Below, piece after piece: positions 22,696 to 32,437 of a stretch of DNA of 64,000 bases. This DNA is from Thinopyrum elongatum (taxonomy: Eukaryota; Streptophyta; Magnoliopsida; Poales; Poaceae). The notes under the pieces were generated by a model, which was not told where the DNA came from, did not search any database, and worked only from the letters and a program-made list of their open reading frames with translations. Location: positions 731,860,587 through 731,924,586 of the forward strand of contig CM022303.1 of the NCBI GenBank assembly GCA_011799875.1. Reading direction: 5' to 3'. How positions within the stretch are numbered: position 1 is the first letter of the stretch; each line of letters starts with the position of its first letter. A program made the position numbers and the translations under genes.

Positions 22696-22795
22696 GCAAC
22701 CCATTAGTTATGTCATTCCCTTGGAGATCATCTACCAAGGTTCAGAACAATAGCATTGTTCATGTGTGGAGATCCACTAGTTTTAGGTAATTAAA
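22696..22795 (+). pseudogene. Decayed duplicate of WD40 exon 13
   Basis: GTTCAGAACAATAGCATTGT and the following TCATGTGTGGAGATCCACTA, ending TTTTAGGTAATTAA, parallel the end of exon 13 (GTTCGGAAGATGGCCTTGTT then TCATATGTGGAGCACCTCGG, ending TATAGGTAATCAA). The copy encodes VHVWRSTSFR in place of [10 protein letters not shown] and still has a splice-donor-like end. It lies 410 bp beyond the stop codon, so part of the gene was tandemly duplicated and lost. Confidence 0.65.
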
Positions 22796-23168
22796 CACCA
22801 TCATATATATCATCAACTAGGAGTCCCTTCCCAACTTGGAACTGCATTTCATTTCATTTCACGTCACAAACATTGTAAATGAAGATGCTCTTGATGACAC
22901 AATTGCAAGAACAACGTACGAACTCATACAGAAAATGCCACTCCCACCAATTTGTGAAACAGTTTCTGGATTACAGTGTATGAACCTATACATCCAAATT
23001 AACAAAGAAGCAAGATCTAATTTCTTTCCGTGTCGTGGATGGCTTTTTTTGCTTCGTTTATAAGTCTTTCATGATTGAGATTGATCACGATTGATTAACA
23101 TTTCAACCACAATGTGCATGTACTAACTAGTCCTGGACTCCTGCTCCATGTGTTGGACATCGTCTTGT
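22796..23168. other. Intergenic, no feature recognised
   Basis: A 75-codon open frame at 22,836-23,063 shows no domain. Nothing else is supported before the CACTA terminus. Confidence 0.4.
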
Positions 23169-23515
23169 CACTACCAGAATCGACGGGATTGCTGAGTGCC
23201 GGGCTGTTTGCCGAGTGCTTTCTGCCGGACACTCGGCAAAGGACTTCATAAACTGAGTGCACGTAAAAGATGCTAGGCAGAAAAACGACACTTGGCAAAC
23301 CCTCTCCTTTGCCAAGCGCTGCCAGAAAAACTCTCGGCAAAGATACTGGTGTTCGGCAAAGCGGGCGCCACGTGTCCCTACTAACTGGCATTTGGGGGGG
23401 GGGGGGCGCGGTCACATTTGTTGAGTACCTGTCAGGCGGCATTCGGCAAACATTTTCCTTTTTTACAGCTGTTTATTCTTTGTGAAGTGCACAATACAAA
23501 GCACTTGGCAAACTT
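23169..23515. repeat. Left terminal and subterminal repeats of the CACTA element
   Basis: After the CACTACCAGAATC terminus, variants of TTTGCCGAGTG and CTCGGCAAA alternate in both orientations every 20-50 bp up to CACTTGGCAAAC at about 23,500. Such motifs are the binding sites of the transposase accessory protein in En/Spm-type elements. Confidence 0.75.
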
Positions 23516-23619
23516 TTTTTTCCTTTCCTTTTCTTTTCTTCCCCCCTCTCTTTCTTGCCCTTTCTGTTCCCCCCTCTCTTTCCTGTGTGCTATATTTCTT
23601 TCCCGCCCTCTCTCTCCCA
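23516..23619. repeat. Pyrimidine-rich tract beside the RPB1 fragment
   Basis: About 100 bp of almost pure C/T on the plus strand ends TTTCCCGCCCTCTCTCTCCC. A similar tract with TTTCCCGCCCTCCCCCC lies at 24,250-24,330 on the other side of the captured fragment. Confidence 0.7.
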
Positions 23620-24249
23620 CCAAGGGTAACATTCTTAGCACTTACACCTGCATAATGGAAAGTATTTAGTGTCATCTGAGTCGCTGGTTCTCCAATTGAG
23701 TGTGCAACCACACATCCAATCATTTCACCAGGAGCTACCAAAGACTTGAGGAATCTCGATTCAATATTACCAATGACCCATTCGAATGGTTCCTTTGTAA
23801 GCATGTATTCTTTCAAGACCCTCTTGCTAGAAAATGTTCTACGAAGCAGGATATTGAAGAGCAAAGTAGCATTCTTCTGAGCCTCAATGTGCATGGCATC
23901 GTCGCCAAGTACAACCTTAAGTCTTTCTTGCAGCTTATCTATTGCTTCCACAATTTCCTTTGAGTGCATATCAGAAGGCCTTCTTAAATCAATCTTGAAA
24001 GTCTTTTGAGCATTCCAGATAGGCCACTTGAGGTTGACAGGCATAGGGCCATCTACTCTCGCCAGTTTTGGTAATTTCAGTCCCGAGCAGTAATCTGTCA
24101 GCTTTCAATCATGAATGATCTTCAAATCCTCAAACATGGTCAGGCAACATGTATGTAGGCCTCCAGTTCTCATCATCCAGTTCATTGCAAAATACATTAT
24201 CAAACTCATCCTTTTTCATATTCAGGGAGTCCAATTTTTGTGATTCAAT
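23620..24249 (-). pseudogene. Captured fragment of the RNA polymerase II largest subunit (RPB1)
   Basis: The minus strand reads ESQKLDSLNMKKDEFDNVF, DDENWRPTYMLPDHV, then after a deletion and frameshift (about 24,050-24,130) [96 protein letters not shown] and KNVTLG. This is the conserved RPB1 segment that includes the trigger loop (LNTFHYAGV). Around 190 residues of a protein of roughly 1,850 are present, without introns, ending sharply at both sides in pyrimidine-rich DNA. It is a fragment captured by the CACTA element, not a polymerase gene. The long part (24,044-23,622) is still open. Confidence 0.85.
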
Positions 24250-24336
24250 CTCTTTCCCGCCCTCCCCCCTCCTAGCCTCTTTTTCCCGCCCTTTCGTTCC
24301 CTCTCTCTTTCCAGCCCATTTTCTACCCATCTCTTT

Positions 24337-24909
24337 GCTTCATCGGTTAGCCTTGAAACTAATTGTAGACTCCACATAAACAATAACATCTTCCATGTCA
24401 AAATTTGGTATTTTTCAGGTCCGTTTACTATTTTTAAGTCATTAAGTGCATTTCTAGGCATTTAATGGGCATAATTCAAATTTAAACTATAGGTACATGA
24501 AATAATGGCCAGAAATGGGTTGAAAAATCCTATTTGTGTTCTTGGGTCTATGTTTGGGCCTTATCTAAGAAAAGAAAAGGAATTCCAAACATCAGGGTGC
24601 TAAGACTCGTCCACCAACATGGAGCTTACTATTTTTTAAATTAAAAAATGCAAACCAAGTCTGAAAAACATGAGACTTGGCATGGTGTCATGATATGACC
24701 CGTAGAGGCTGTGATTTTTTTTGAGAAGGTTTCACAAAACTTGCCACGTAGAATGCTTAGAAACCGGAGCATCTCTGAGGAAGAACCGTGGTTTTGAGAG
24801 GGAATTGGTCAGGTTTGAAGTCTAAGTGATGGTTGCTTCATCAGTTGGCCTTGAAACTTTTTGTAGACTCAACATACACCATTACATCATCTTCGTCGAA
24901 ATTTGGTTG
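24337..24909 (+). repeat. Direct repeat with 499-bp period inside the CACTA element
   Basis: Some 73 bp starting GCTTCATCGGTTAGCCTTGA at 24,337 recur at 24,836 with about 15 differences. The sequence between contains no gene. It may be a tandemly duplicated internal part of the transposon. Confidence 0.6.
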
Positions 24910-25820
24910 TGCACTGGCTCAGCCAATGCAGGTGAGGAATAGGACCCTAGGTGGACCCGATCTACTTTGGAGTTGGTAATGGCAGGGGCAAGGACCGAGA
25001 GCTCCAACGTGCCTGGCTCTGCCCCACGGACGTCATAGGTGAGGATCTTGACATTACCATACAACAGCTAGTGGATAACGCAGCCATGGAGGACAACAAC
25101 GGCGGCATTGCAACGGATGGCATTGCTCCATGAAGAAGCCATCGTGGGGCACAATAGGTCCCCAGGCACCTGTCGACGACGTGAAGGTCTGGACATTGAT
25201 GACGCGTGCAATGTTGTTGTTGAGGTCGGACGATTAGTCGAGAGTGCCAACAAATAGCAAGAAGGAGGAGCCAATTCCGTCTGTGGCGGTGAGGATGATG
25301 CACCTGCGAAAGCATCCGATATGATTCAGGACACTAGGGTGGTGGTGCCACCACGGGCCGTCATGGGATAGTACTCCCCAAGGAGGTGATCCACGTCGCG
25401 TGACATGAAAGGGGACAAATGGTCATCAGAAAATGACATGGCAGCGGGCGTGGCCGGGTGGACCAAAGAGATGGGTGATGGTGGATCATCCATGTCATTG
25501 TGGGTGTTGAGGTAGGCGTGGATGCAAGGGGGTACGATGCGTCGTTGGCCACAGGTGACACGGTCGATGAAGGATGGGATGAAGGGTTGGCTGAGGATGC
25601 CACGATGGCGGAGCTTGCATGATCCAGCACAACGGATGAGAGTATGGATGTCGAAGCATGACACGATCTTGAGCAGGAGATCCGAAAGGAGTGCCCACTC
25701 AATCGCCGCCGGTAATGACGAAGGAGCCTCCGGGCGTGCATGCGTTTTCTCGTCGGAGTTTCTGCGATGCCATCGCGTTCGAAGCTGTTTGTGTTTGCAT
25801 TGTGGCAGACGGGGTATTCT
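24890..25820 (-). pseudogene. Captured F-box gene fragment
   Basis: The minus strand from about 25,765 reads SLPAAIEWALLSDLLLKIVS and CFDIHTLIRCAGSCKLRHRG, a decayed F-box, followed by PPCIHAYLNTHND, SFSDDHLSPFMSRDVDHLLG and YYPMTARGGTTTLVS. After frame changes it continues CNAAVVVLHGCVIH, LLYGNVKILTYDVRGAEPGT and KVDRVHLGSYSSPA, a pattern of the large Triticeae F-box family with a degenerate C-terminal repeat region. Several stops and frameshifts break it, and its 5' end is cut by the SIRE LTR at 25,821. It lies wholly within the CACTA element. Confidence 0.65.
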
Positions 25821-27317
25821 TGTTATTAGGGCATATTTCTCTCTAATAGTTTTGGTGATTGATGACAATGCATTTGCGGACTAACCGTGTGCATTGAGCA
25901 TTTCAGATATTCTTATGTATGGCACAAGATGCTTTTATTCCCCTCGGCGATAGAGAGTGAAGACTGTTTTTTCGGCGTTTCTTTTTTGGTGGATTTGAGT
26001 CATAGGAAAACTATACTATTAAGAGGGGGTCAGTTGTGGAAAGAGTAGGGTGGAATCAACACATACACATACAAATATGCACCCACTAACCATTCCGGCA
26101 TCATGGAGGAGTCCACCGTTTTTGCTTGAGCAAATTTGAAGCACTCAAGCGGTAGTACCACGCTGGTCCATGGTAGTACCGCTTGGCAGCACAGCTGCCT
26201 GTTTTAGGCCTTCTGTTGGCCTGCCCACAATTAACGGTAGTAGAGCGGTAGTACCGCTTATTATGGTACTTCCGCATTCTACTGCCGTTGCAACTACCGC
26301 TTATTTTGGGGCTTCTATTGCCCTTTGCAGCTTTAACAGTACTAGAGCGGTACTAGGACGATAGTACCGCTTCGTGCGGTACTTCCGCTCTGGCGCCTCT
26401 CTGTACCGCTGTTCCTCTGTACCAGGTGATCCTAAGCGGTAGTACCGCTGATGGATGGACGGTAGTACCACTCCGGTGGCACTACCGCTCCAGCACTTCA
26501 CGTGCTCACTTTGTTACTCCTGGAACTGCCGCTTTAAGCGGTAGTACCGCTTTACTGTGGGCTGAGCAGATAACGCTTGGATTTTTGTTCCACTATATAA
26601 AGGGTGTCTTCTTCCCCAAGAAGAACCACCTCTTTTGCCCCAAGCTCCATTGTTACCCTAAAGCTCATTTTCGCCCGATCTCTCTCCTTAGCCATCAAAA
26701 TTTGTTGATCTTCTAGGGTTTGGAGGAGAGGTCCTCGATCTACACTTCCACCAAGAGATATTTGACTCCCCCCACTAATCCCTTGCGGATCTTGTTACTC
26801 TTGGGTGTTTGTGCACCCTAGACGGAAGAGGTCACCTCGGAGCCACAATCCATTGTGGTGAAACTTCGTGGTGGTGTTGGGAGCCTCCAATTAAGTTGTA
26901 AAGGTTCGGTCGCCGCCATCAAGGGCACCACTTGTGGAATCACAGCATCTTGCATTGTGCGAGGCCATGAGGAGAATACGGTGGCCCTAGTGGCTTCTTG
27001 GGGAGCATTGTGCCTCCACACCGCTCCAACGCAGACGTACCTCCCCCTAAAGGGAGGGAACTTCAGTAACACATCCTCATCTAGATCGACTCCACTTGTA
27101 GTTATCTCTAACCTAACCTTTACTTTCTGCAACCTATATTGTGTTTGTATCTTGTGCTTGCTTGTGAGATTGTTATTGTGCTTGTCATATAGGTTGTCCA
27201 CCTAGTTGCATATCTAGACAACCTATTTTATTGTCAAGTCTAATTTGATTAAAAGAGCTAAAAATTGGTAGTTTCCTATTCACCCCCCTCCTCTAGTAAA
27301 TCATATCGATCATTTCA
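25821..27317 (+). repeat. 5' LTR of a SIRE/Maximus-type Copia fragment
   Basis: The start TGTTATTAGGGCATATTTCT and the nearby GGTGATTGATGACAATGC are typical of the Maximus/SIRE LTR. The end TCATTTCA is followed by a primer-binding site. Length is 1,497 bp. The middle (26,150-26,560) contains many copies of the self-complementary GCGGTAGTACCGC. No matching 3' LTR is present. Confidence 0.75.
26594..26600 (+). promoter_or_regulatory. TATA box of the SIRE-type LTR
   Basis: TATATAA in GTTCCACTATATAAAGGGTG lies downstream of the palindromic repeats and upstream of the leader, the expected place of the LTR promoter. Confidence 0.6.
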
Positions 27318-27319
27318 AT

Positions 27320-27331
27320 TAGTATCAGAGC
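27320..27331 (+). other. Primer-binding site of the SIRE-type fragment
   Basis: TAGTATCAGAGC follows the LTR end by two bases and matches the initiator-Met site TGGTATCAGAGC at 11 of 12 positions. Confidence 0.7.
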
Positions 27332-27436
27332 TTCGTCTCTTTTTAAGGGCTTTACCGCCTAAAGTGTATGGTTGACGACGGGTTGAGTGATGAGGACGTT
27401 CTCGCGGCCGTGTATTCGACCGTAGTCACCTGAGAT

Positions 27437-28355
27437 GTGTTAAATGAGGCCATTGCCTCACTTGAAACATCTATGATGGACAAGGTCCAAGACATGCTAG
27501 ATAAATTCCTTGTGAACATGAACAAACCACCCCTAACCACTCCCAAGGAAGTAATTAATCCTACTTCCTTCGAAACGGATGCCGACTCCGTCAAGGAGAT
27601 GGCTAATAGCTTAAAGGCTTCCTCATCACAAGGAAAGAATGGGTCGGGAACTCATGTTGCGGTTGCCTCTCCCCCGGTCTATGGAGGACCAGTCTTCTCA
27701 CCTCATATAAATTCTCATGGGCCTCCTCCTAAGCTTGACTTGAATAGCTTTCATGATTGGGTTTTTCGTATCAAGTCTCATTTGAATCACAGCTCAACAC
27801 AACTTTGGAGGGTTATTGAGCGATGCTTCTACCCTCATGATCCAAACAACATGACCCCAAGAGAAGAAGTGAACAATCAACTCAATCACTCAGCTTTGTT
27901 CATTCTTCAAGCTGCAATGCCTCCGGAAGAGCTTTCTCACTTGCGCCCATTCACTCATGCTAAGGATGCATGGGAGCACATCAACTCCTTGTACAAGGGA
28001 AGCTCGAGTATTCAAGGCTCCAATTTTGAGGTCATACTTGATGAAGCCGATGAGTTTGTGATGACGATGATGAAGATTGGACACGGATGACAATTGGATC
28101 AAGCGCAAGTTCATCAAGGCTATCATGCCTTTCAACAAGAGCATATCTTCCCGTGATCCGTCAAAGACCGGATTTCCACACCTTGTCTTCAAGTGAAGTG
28201 TTGGATGAGTTCATTGCAATGAACATCTTAAACAAGACCGCCAACAATGCTCTTGCACGTGTTCAACAGTCACAGAAGCCCAACCTTGCTTTCAAGGCCA
28301 AGGTAATCCAAGAAGAGGAAGAAGAGGAAGAAGAAGAGTGTTGCCCCGAAGACAC
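27437..28355 (+). pseudogene. SIRE-type gag, truncated
   Basis: An open frame of 217 codons (27,437-28,090) encodes KLDLNSFHDWVFRIKSHLNH, WRVIERCFYPHDPNNMTPRE, HSALFILQAAMPPEELSHLR and DAWEHINSLYKGSSSIQGSN, the SIRE/Maximus gag core. After a frameshift and small deletion near 28,070 it goes on RQRPDFHTLSSSEVLDEFIA, MNILNKTANNALAR, an eight- to nine-residue Glu run and PEDTKYA. It stops abruptly at about 28,355, where CACTA sequence resumes; pol and the 3' LTR are absent. Confidence 0.8.
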
Positions 28356-28604
28356 CAAATATGCTTGGCGGCGCTCATTGAGGAGAACCCACAACTAATC
28401 CTAATAAAGTATTTTGAGGATCTGGCCAAGAAGAATCAGCCAACTAAGGAGAGCAAGGCCCCACCACGTAAGGAGAGAGACGACCCGGTGCCATTGTGTC
28501 CACCGACCATCATTCCCGACGACGCTTGGTCCTCCACTATGGGGAATGCCCCCACGTGCTCTGACTCCATGATCACTGGTTTCACCGACTACACCTCGGA
28601 GTAG
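28356..28604 (+). pseudogene. Possible 3' end of a CACTA-encoded protein
   Basis: The frame reads ALIEENPQLILIKYFEDLAK, a Lys/Arg/Pro-rich linker, PLCPPTIIPDDAWSS and TCSDSMITGFTDYTSE, then a stop. It is joined to the gag remnant just upstream, so only the C-terminal part is present. I do not recognise the family with certainty. Its position inside the CACTA element and the following long 3' flank suggest an element-encoded protein (plant En/Spm accessory type), but this is inference. Confidence 0.35.
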
Positions 28605-29049
28605 TCCACCTAGATAGTTTGACGTTGATTTAGTGATATAGTTATGTAGCTGCTGATGTGGACTTGGATTGCCACTTGCGATGCCTTTGGGTATATGAGT
28701 GATGAATGCTTACGTGGATTATGCTAAACATGTGTTATTTTAACCTTGCATTCCTTCTCTACCTAATTGTGGTGATGCTTTTATCATGTGGTCGCATGTA
28801 GACATGCATTGACCACTTTGTTGTTTAGTAAGTAGGCACTTGTGCTAAAGAACTACTTTGTGACTTCAAATGAAGCTTGTGTCAATTATTTAAATAATGC
28901 CTATGTGAGTTTGTTGTGAAGCTTGGGTGGACCATATATAAGCCCTTTCTGATTTTGTTGTTAACAATGTGACTTCATATGAAGCTTGTGTTATTGTATA
29001 TCTGTTTTTGCTGCAGCGATCGACGAAAAAGAGGCAGAAACAATACTGG
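28605..29049. other. CACTA internal sequence, no gene
   Basis: AT-rich sequence between the possible ORF end and the right subterminal repeats. A short direct repeat, GTGACTTCAAATGAAGCTTG at 28,859 and GTGACTTCATATGAAGCTTG at 28,969, is the only structure seen. Confidence 0.4.
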
Positions 29050-29460
29050 CAACGAATCTTTACCGAGAGCAGCACTCGGAAGACCTACCTTTACCGAGAG
29101 CGACGCTCGTAAAGTGGCATGCGCTGGCAGTTTGGTTGTGGCTTTGCCGAGAGCTACGCTCGGTAAATGGGAGTTGCTGGAACTGGTCTGTTACAGCTAA
29201 GCCAAGTGGACACTCGGCAAAGTGACACTTTGTCGAGTGTAACAGCTCTCGGCAAAGACCTGACGGAACCAGTGGCCGTGAAGTCACTTTATTTTGCCGA
29301 GACGCACTGTTTGGCTCTCGGCAAACTCTTTGCCGAGTGTCCGACGGTTGGCTCTCGGTAAAGTTCTGTTTGCCTGAGAGGTGTACGCCGGGTGGTCTTT
29401 ACCGAGAACAATTCTCGGCAAAGCTTTGCACACTCGGCATACGGTTTGATTCCAGTACTG
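29050..29460. repeat. Right subterminal and terminal repeats of the CACTA element
   Basis: At least a dozen TTACCGAGAG / CTCGGCAAA / TTTGCCGAG variants stand in both orientations, ending in GATTCCAGTACTG at 29,460, which pairs with the left terminus. Confidence 0.75.
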
Positions 29461-29745
29461 CTTAGTTATATGCATGTGTGAAATCTCATAGTATAAGCTG
29501 CATTCCTGTCACTGCCAAGTGACACGATCGATGAACGAATCCACTGCTGTGTGGCGTGCAATGCGTGCTAAGCAAGCTGAAAGGTAAGTCAGGAACTATG
29601 CACGGTATTCATTCGTATCGCTGGCTAGTGGCTAGCTGCTCATGGTTTTATTAAGTTTAGAAACATTAACCCTCTCAACTGTCATGTTCAGCCTTTCTTT
29701 TAACAGCGGCAGAGGCAGTGGAATAAGTTGGTTCAGTCGATGGAA
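29461..29745 (+). repeat. Copy 1 of a duplicated segment (partner at 51,004-52,560)
   Basis: CTTAGTTATATGCATGTG at 29,461 and about 180 bp after it match 51,012-51,195 (for example GCGTGCTAAGCAAGCTG in both). The match resumes with GTTCAGCCTTTCTTTTAACA at 29,691 against 52,514, after the retroposon that interrupts the other copy. The homology begins exactly at the CACTA right end, so the CACTA element was inserted into or beside this segment. Confidence 0.7.
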
Positions 29746-29847
29746 GGCTGAACGCGCAAGACAGACGACGTTTAGCTTTGCTCGTTTCAACGACATCTCG
29801 GTGTCGCCCAAGGCTGGACGCTGTTACCTTAAGGCGTACTACGGTGC

Positions 29848-29955
29848 CCCTTCCTGTTTGTTTGTTTACCCCTTCGAAATAACAGAGAATAAGAGACAGA
29901 AATACATGCTGTCCCTTCCTGTTTGTTTGTTTGTTTACCCCTTCGAAATAACAAG
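29848..29955 (+). repeat. Short tandem duplication (about 63-bp period)
   Basis: CCTTCCTGTTTGTTTG followed by TTTACCCCTTCGAAATAACA occurs at 29,849 and again at 29,912, the second with one extra GTTT unit. Confidence 0.7.
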
Positions 29956-30309
29956 CAAAACACATGCCAAACTGCAGTAAACGGTTGTTCCTCATGATAG
30001 CCTTCATTCACCACCTGGCACGCTCCTCTTCCGCCATCACCAGCTGCAACCGCCACCCCTACCCCATCCACCACTTGCACCTGCCAATGGCCGCCTCCCG
30101 CTACATACAGGATTTGGTGGGAGTCGTTGCCCTCTTCTTCGTCTCTCATGCCCCTCCGCCCTGTTTCGACAATGCCCATGCTCCAGCGGCAAGCGGAAAG
30201 TATTTGTCTGTTTGGATTCTCATCGTGAGGGTTAAGCTAATAAGGATATCGCCAAGGAAGATGCGCCTGGTTTGCTGCAGCCAAGTAAGAACAGAACGAG
30301 AAATAAGCT

Positions 30310-30800
30310 AAACCTTCAGACCTGCTACTGTTGTGTTGTGTAGTTCCATAGTTGTACCACAGACCACAGCTAACAAGCAAAGGAAAAAAAGATCTCTTTT
30401 AAGTCTGAAACTTTCGAACTATAGTAAGTCCATACATATTCTTACTTTTTCGCAGAAACAACTAACAATTACACAACCATCATCCATACAGATGCAGCTG
30501 TATTCAAGGTTAATACTGAATAGCAGGTCACTCACCACGTCACATAATTTTTCAGTGGAAGAACACTCATAGTTCATAATCCTCCTCAGATAGAGCTGGC
30601 AATGAGAATATTAAGGGCAAGAGGGCCAGTTGGTTTTCAATCATGTATCTTAATGGGAATTCAATTTTTCAAAAGTCCAGACTACACTATAACCTATTGC
30701 AAATTCATCAAAAACAGGAGCAATACCTTTAGACCTGCTACTGCAATATTGTCGATTTCCAAAGTTGCACCACAGGCAACAGCTATTAAGAAACCCAAGA
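30310..30800 (+). repeat. Related 60-bp segments at 30,318 and 30,730
   Basis: AGACCTGCTACTG, a GTTGTACCACAG/GTTGCACCACAG core and AACAGCTA/ACAGCTAAC occur in the same order at 30,318-30,375 and 30,730-30,790. No coding feature is recognised between 29,960 and 31,080; the short open frames there have no domain. Confidence 0.5.
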
Positions 30801-31099
30801 GCCTTAGCTTAGTTTGAATGTTGGAAGATAAAACAACCACATTGTTCCCTTCCTTTTTATACTTATGCAAAGGGAGAACGTGTTGGACATACCTATTTAT
30901 TGATAACCTGCGATCTGAATTGGGTCCAAGGATGCACCAATATATGATAATCGTATATGCAGATTACTACGATCAATTTTTTTTATGTTGTCATCAGACC
31001 AGAGACCTTACTTAATTAATTAATCAAATCCAACAGATTAAGATATTTTTAACAGTGAAAGTAACCTTTTATTGCTCAAACATCAGCAAGTCCTTTACA

Positions 31100-31510
31100 A
31101 CCCATAGGCTCTAGTGATGAGCATGAACACCAGTGCTCGCCTAGCCAATTAAAGTATCTGCAAGTACATACCACAGCTGCCCGAGAGAATGATACGCCAT
31201 GCTGCTAATTCATTGCTTCAATCACCGTGAAGTTATCAGAATTCACAATGAATCGGTTGCACTTGCAACCCAGCTACATGGCCAGAATTAGGCCATTCTT
31301 CAGAGCCATTGCCTCAGCAGTTTCTCGACATCCTGAGCCACACCAACCAAGAAACCCTTAAAATCACGCACAATGACTCGGTTCACATGTTGTCTTCATC
31401 CCACCATATGTATCGGGATCACAGATGAGGTGTTCCAGCGGCCTGCCCTATCAACTTGTAAAGATAAATTCTCTCTGCACAACTGCACCCTGGAAGATTG
31501 TTAATAGCCC
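31100..31510 (-). pseudogene. LINE-type RNase H-like domain remnant
   Basis: The minus strand reads DFKGFLVGVAQDVEKLLRQW and then, with stops and shifts, KNGLILAM, GCKCNRFIVNSDNFTVIEAM and QHGVSFSRAAVVCTCRYFNW. This resembles the RNase H-like (RVT_3) domain at the end of grass LINEs and related genes. At least three stops break it. Confidence 0.45.
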
Positions 31511-31567
31511 AAACAGGCACATCTCTAGGGTCCTCCAATCCTGAAACCTCCTTCTCGAAAGCCAAAC

Positions 31568-31984
31568 ATGCATAATATTCCTAAACCACCATTCTGGACT
31601 GCAATTCTTAAGGTCAGACCTCCTTTTTATCATCTCACAGAAGGATCTTTCTCTCTGGAGCCATCCCTGGTACCAATCATCCATGATCACCTTATCATTC
31701 AGCCTAGAGATGATGTCAACCCTGCCCTAGTCAAAGATCTTTGGCTCCCCAATCAAAAACACTGGAACAACAACCTCGTTGACACTCTTTTTGATGCTCA
31801 CACTGCTAGCATTATGAAATGGACACCTATTGTTCAAAATAGTGGTGAGGATCTTCTTTGTTGGAAACTAACTCTTACCTCTAGAAAAAGCTGCAGCTGC
31901 AAAAGCTCAAGTTCTAAAACTTGCAGCTGCTGTCGAAGATACACTTTTGCAGCTGCAGATTTTGCTAGAGGCAATGTTCCTTGA
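31568..31984 (+). pseudogene. LINE-like ORF fragment
   Basis: A 138-codon frame includes PSLVPIIHDHLIIQPRDDVN, PALVKDLWLPNQKHWNNNLV and DTLFDAHTASIMKWTPIVQN, resembling the region before the zinc-binding domain of plant LINE reverse transcriptases (x-VxDLxx...W...xL...F). The tail is Ser/Cys-rich and built from repeated CAGCTGC motifs. Assignment is tentative. Confidence 0.4.
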
Positions 31985-32104
31985 TTCAGATTATACTGAT
32001 GTACAATTACAGGGAGTTGTAATCCTTAATGTAAACTGTATGCAGATTCAATGAATGGCACATATGGGGCCTTTGGTTTGTTAAAAAGGAAAAAGCCTCA
32101 TCAA

Positions 32105-32437
32105 TCAGACTCTCCTTACCAGACAGAACTCGGACGAGTCAGACTCCCCGTTGACCGTCTGGCTCAAATTCTGGCAGTCTTGGTGCCTCCATTTTAGATA
32201 ATAAGCAGATTTGACTGTGTTGGTGAACCTCCCATTTTTATCAATGACAATAGGCACAAGTGAAGGAACCCTAATGTGGTCTGGGAGTGCATCTTGCAGA
32301 TTACTAGCGGTAAGCTCAAACTCACCCGCACGCACTATGCCCGGATTAACATGACGTGCATACATACATGTTCCATCCAGTAAACCAAATAAATGCAGCA
32401 ATGTAATCAGTACAACTCCTGCTGCTAGGTACACCAT
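32105..32437 (-). CDS. Hypothetical 110-codon ORF, possibly a retroelement remnant
   Basis: The frame starts with a hydrophobic helix (VYLAAGVVLITLLHLFGLLD), then reads PGIVRAGEFELTASNLQDAL, VPSLVPIVIDKNGRF and TVKSAYYLKWRH. The last phrase resembles the GxFTVKSAYxL motif of LINE reverse transcriptase C-termini, so this may be another LINE piece rather than a gene. The inverted copy at 43,927-44,259 is identical in sequence over this frame. Confidence 0.3.
   Translation of the reverse strand: MVYLAAGVVLITLLHLFGLLDGTCMYARHVNPGIVRAGEFELTASNLQDALPDHIRVPSLVPIVIDKNGRFTNTVKSAYYLKWRHQDCQNLSQTVNGESDSSEFCLVRRV

Larger units (their letters stand above)
23169..29460. mobile_element. CACTA transposon carrying captured host-gene and retrotransposon pieces
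   Basis: The left end starts CACTACCAGAATCGACGGGA and the right end closes GATTCCAGTACTG, imperfect inverted repeats. Both ends are packed with the grass CACTA subterminal motif TTTGCCGAGTG / CACTCGGCAAA (about 8 copies at 23,185-23,510 and about 12 at 29,050-29,440, mostly inverted between ends). No transposase except a possible C-terminal exon (28,356-28,604) remains. Inside are an RPB1 fragment, an F-box fragment and a truncated SIRE-type retrotransposon. The two flanking trinucleotides (TGT left, CTT right) do not match, so the exact ends or the target duplication have decayed. Confidence 0.75.

Noticed and set aside
23463..24044. A complete small RNA polymerase subunit gene
   Set aside because: Only an internal RPB1 segment is present. 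Its C-terminal Lys/Arg-rich tail is antisense of the pyrimidine tract.
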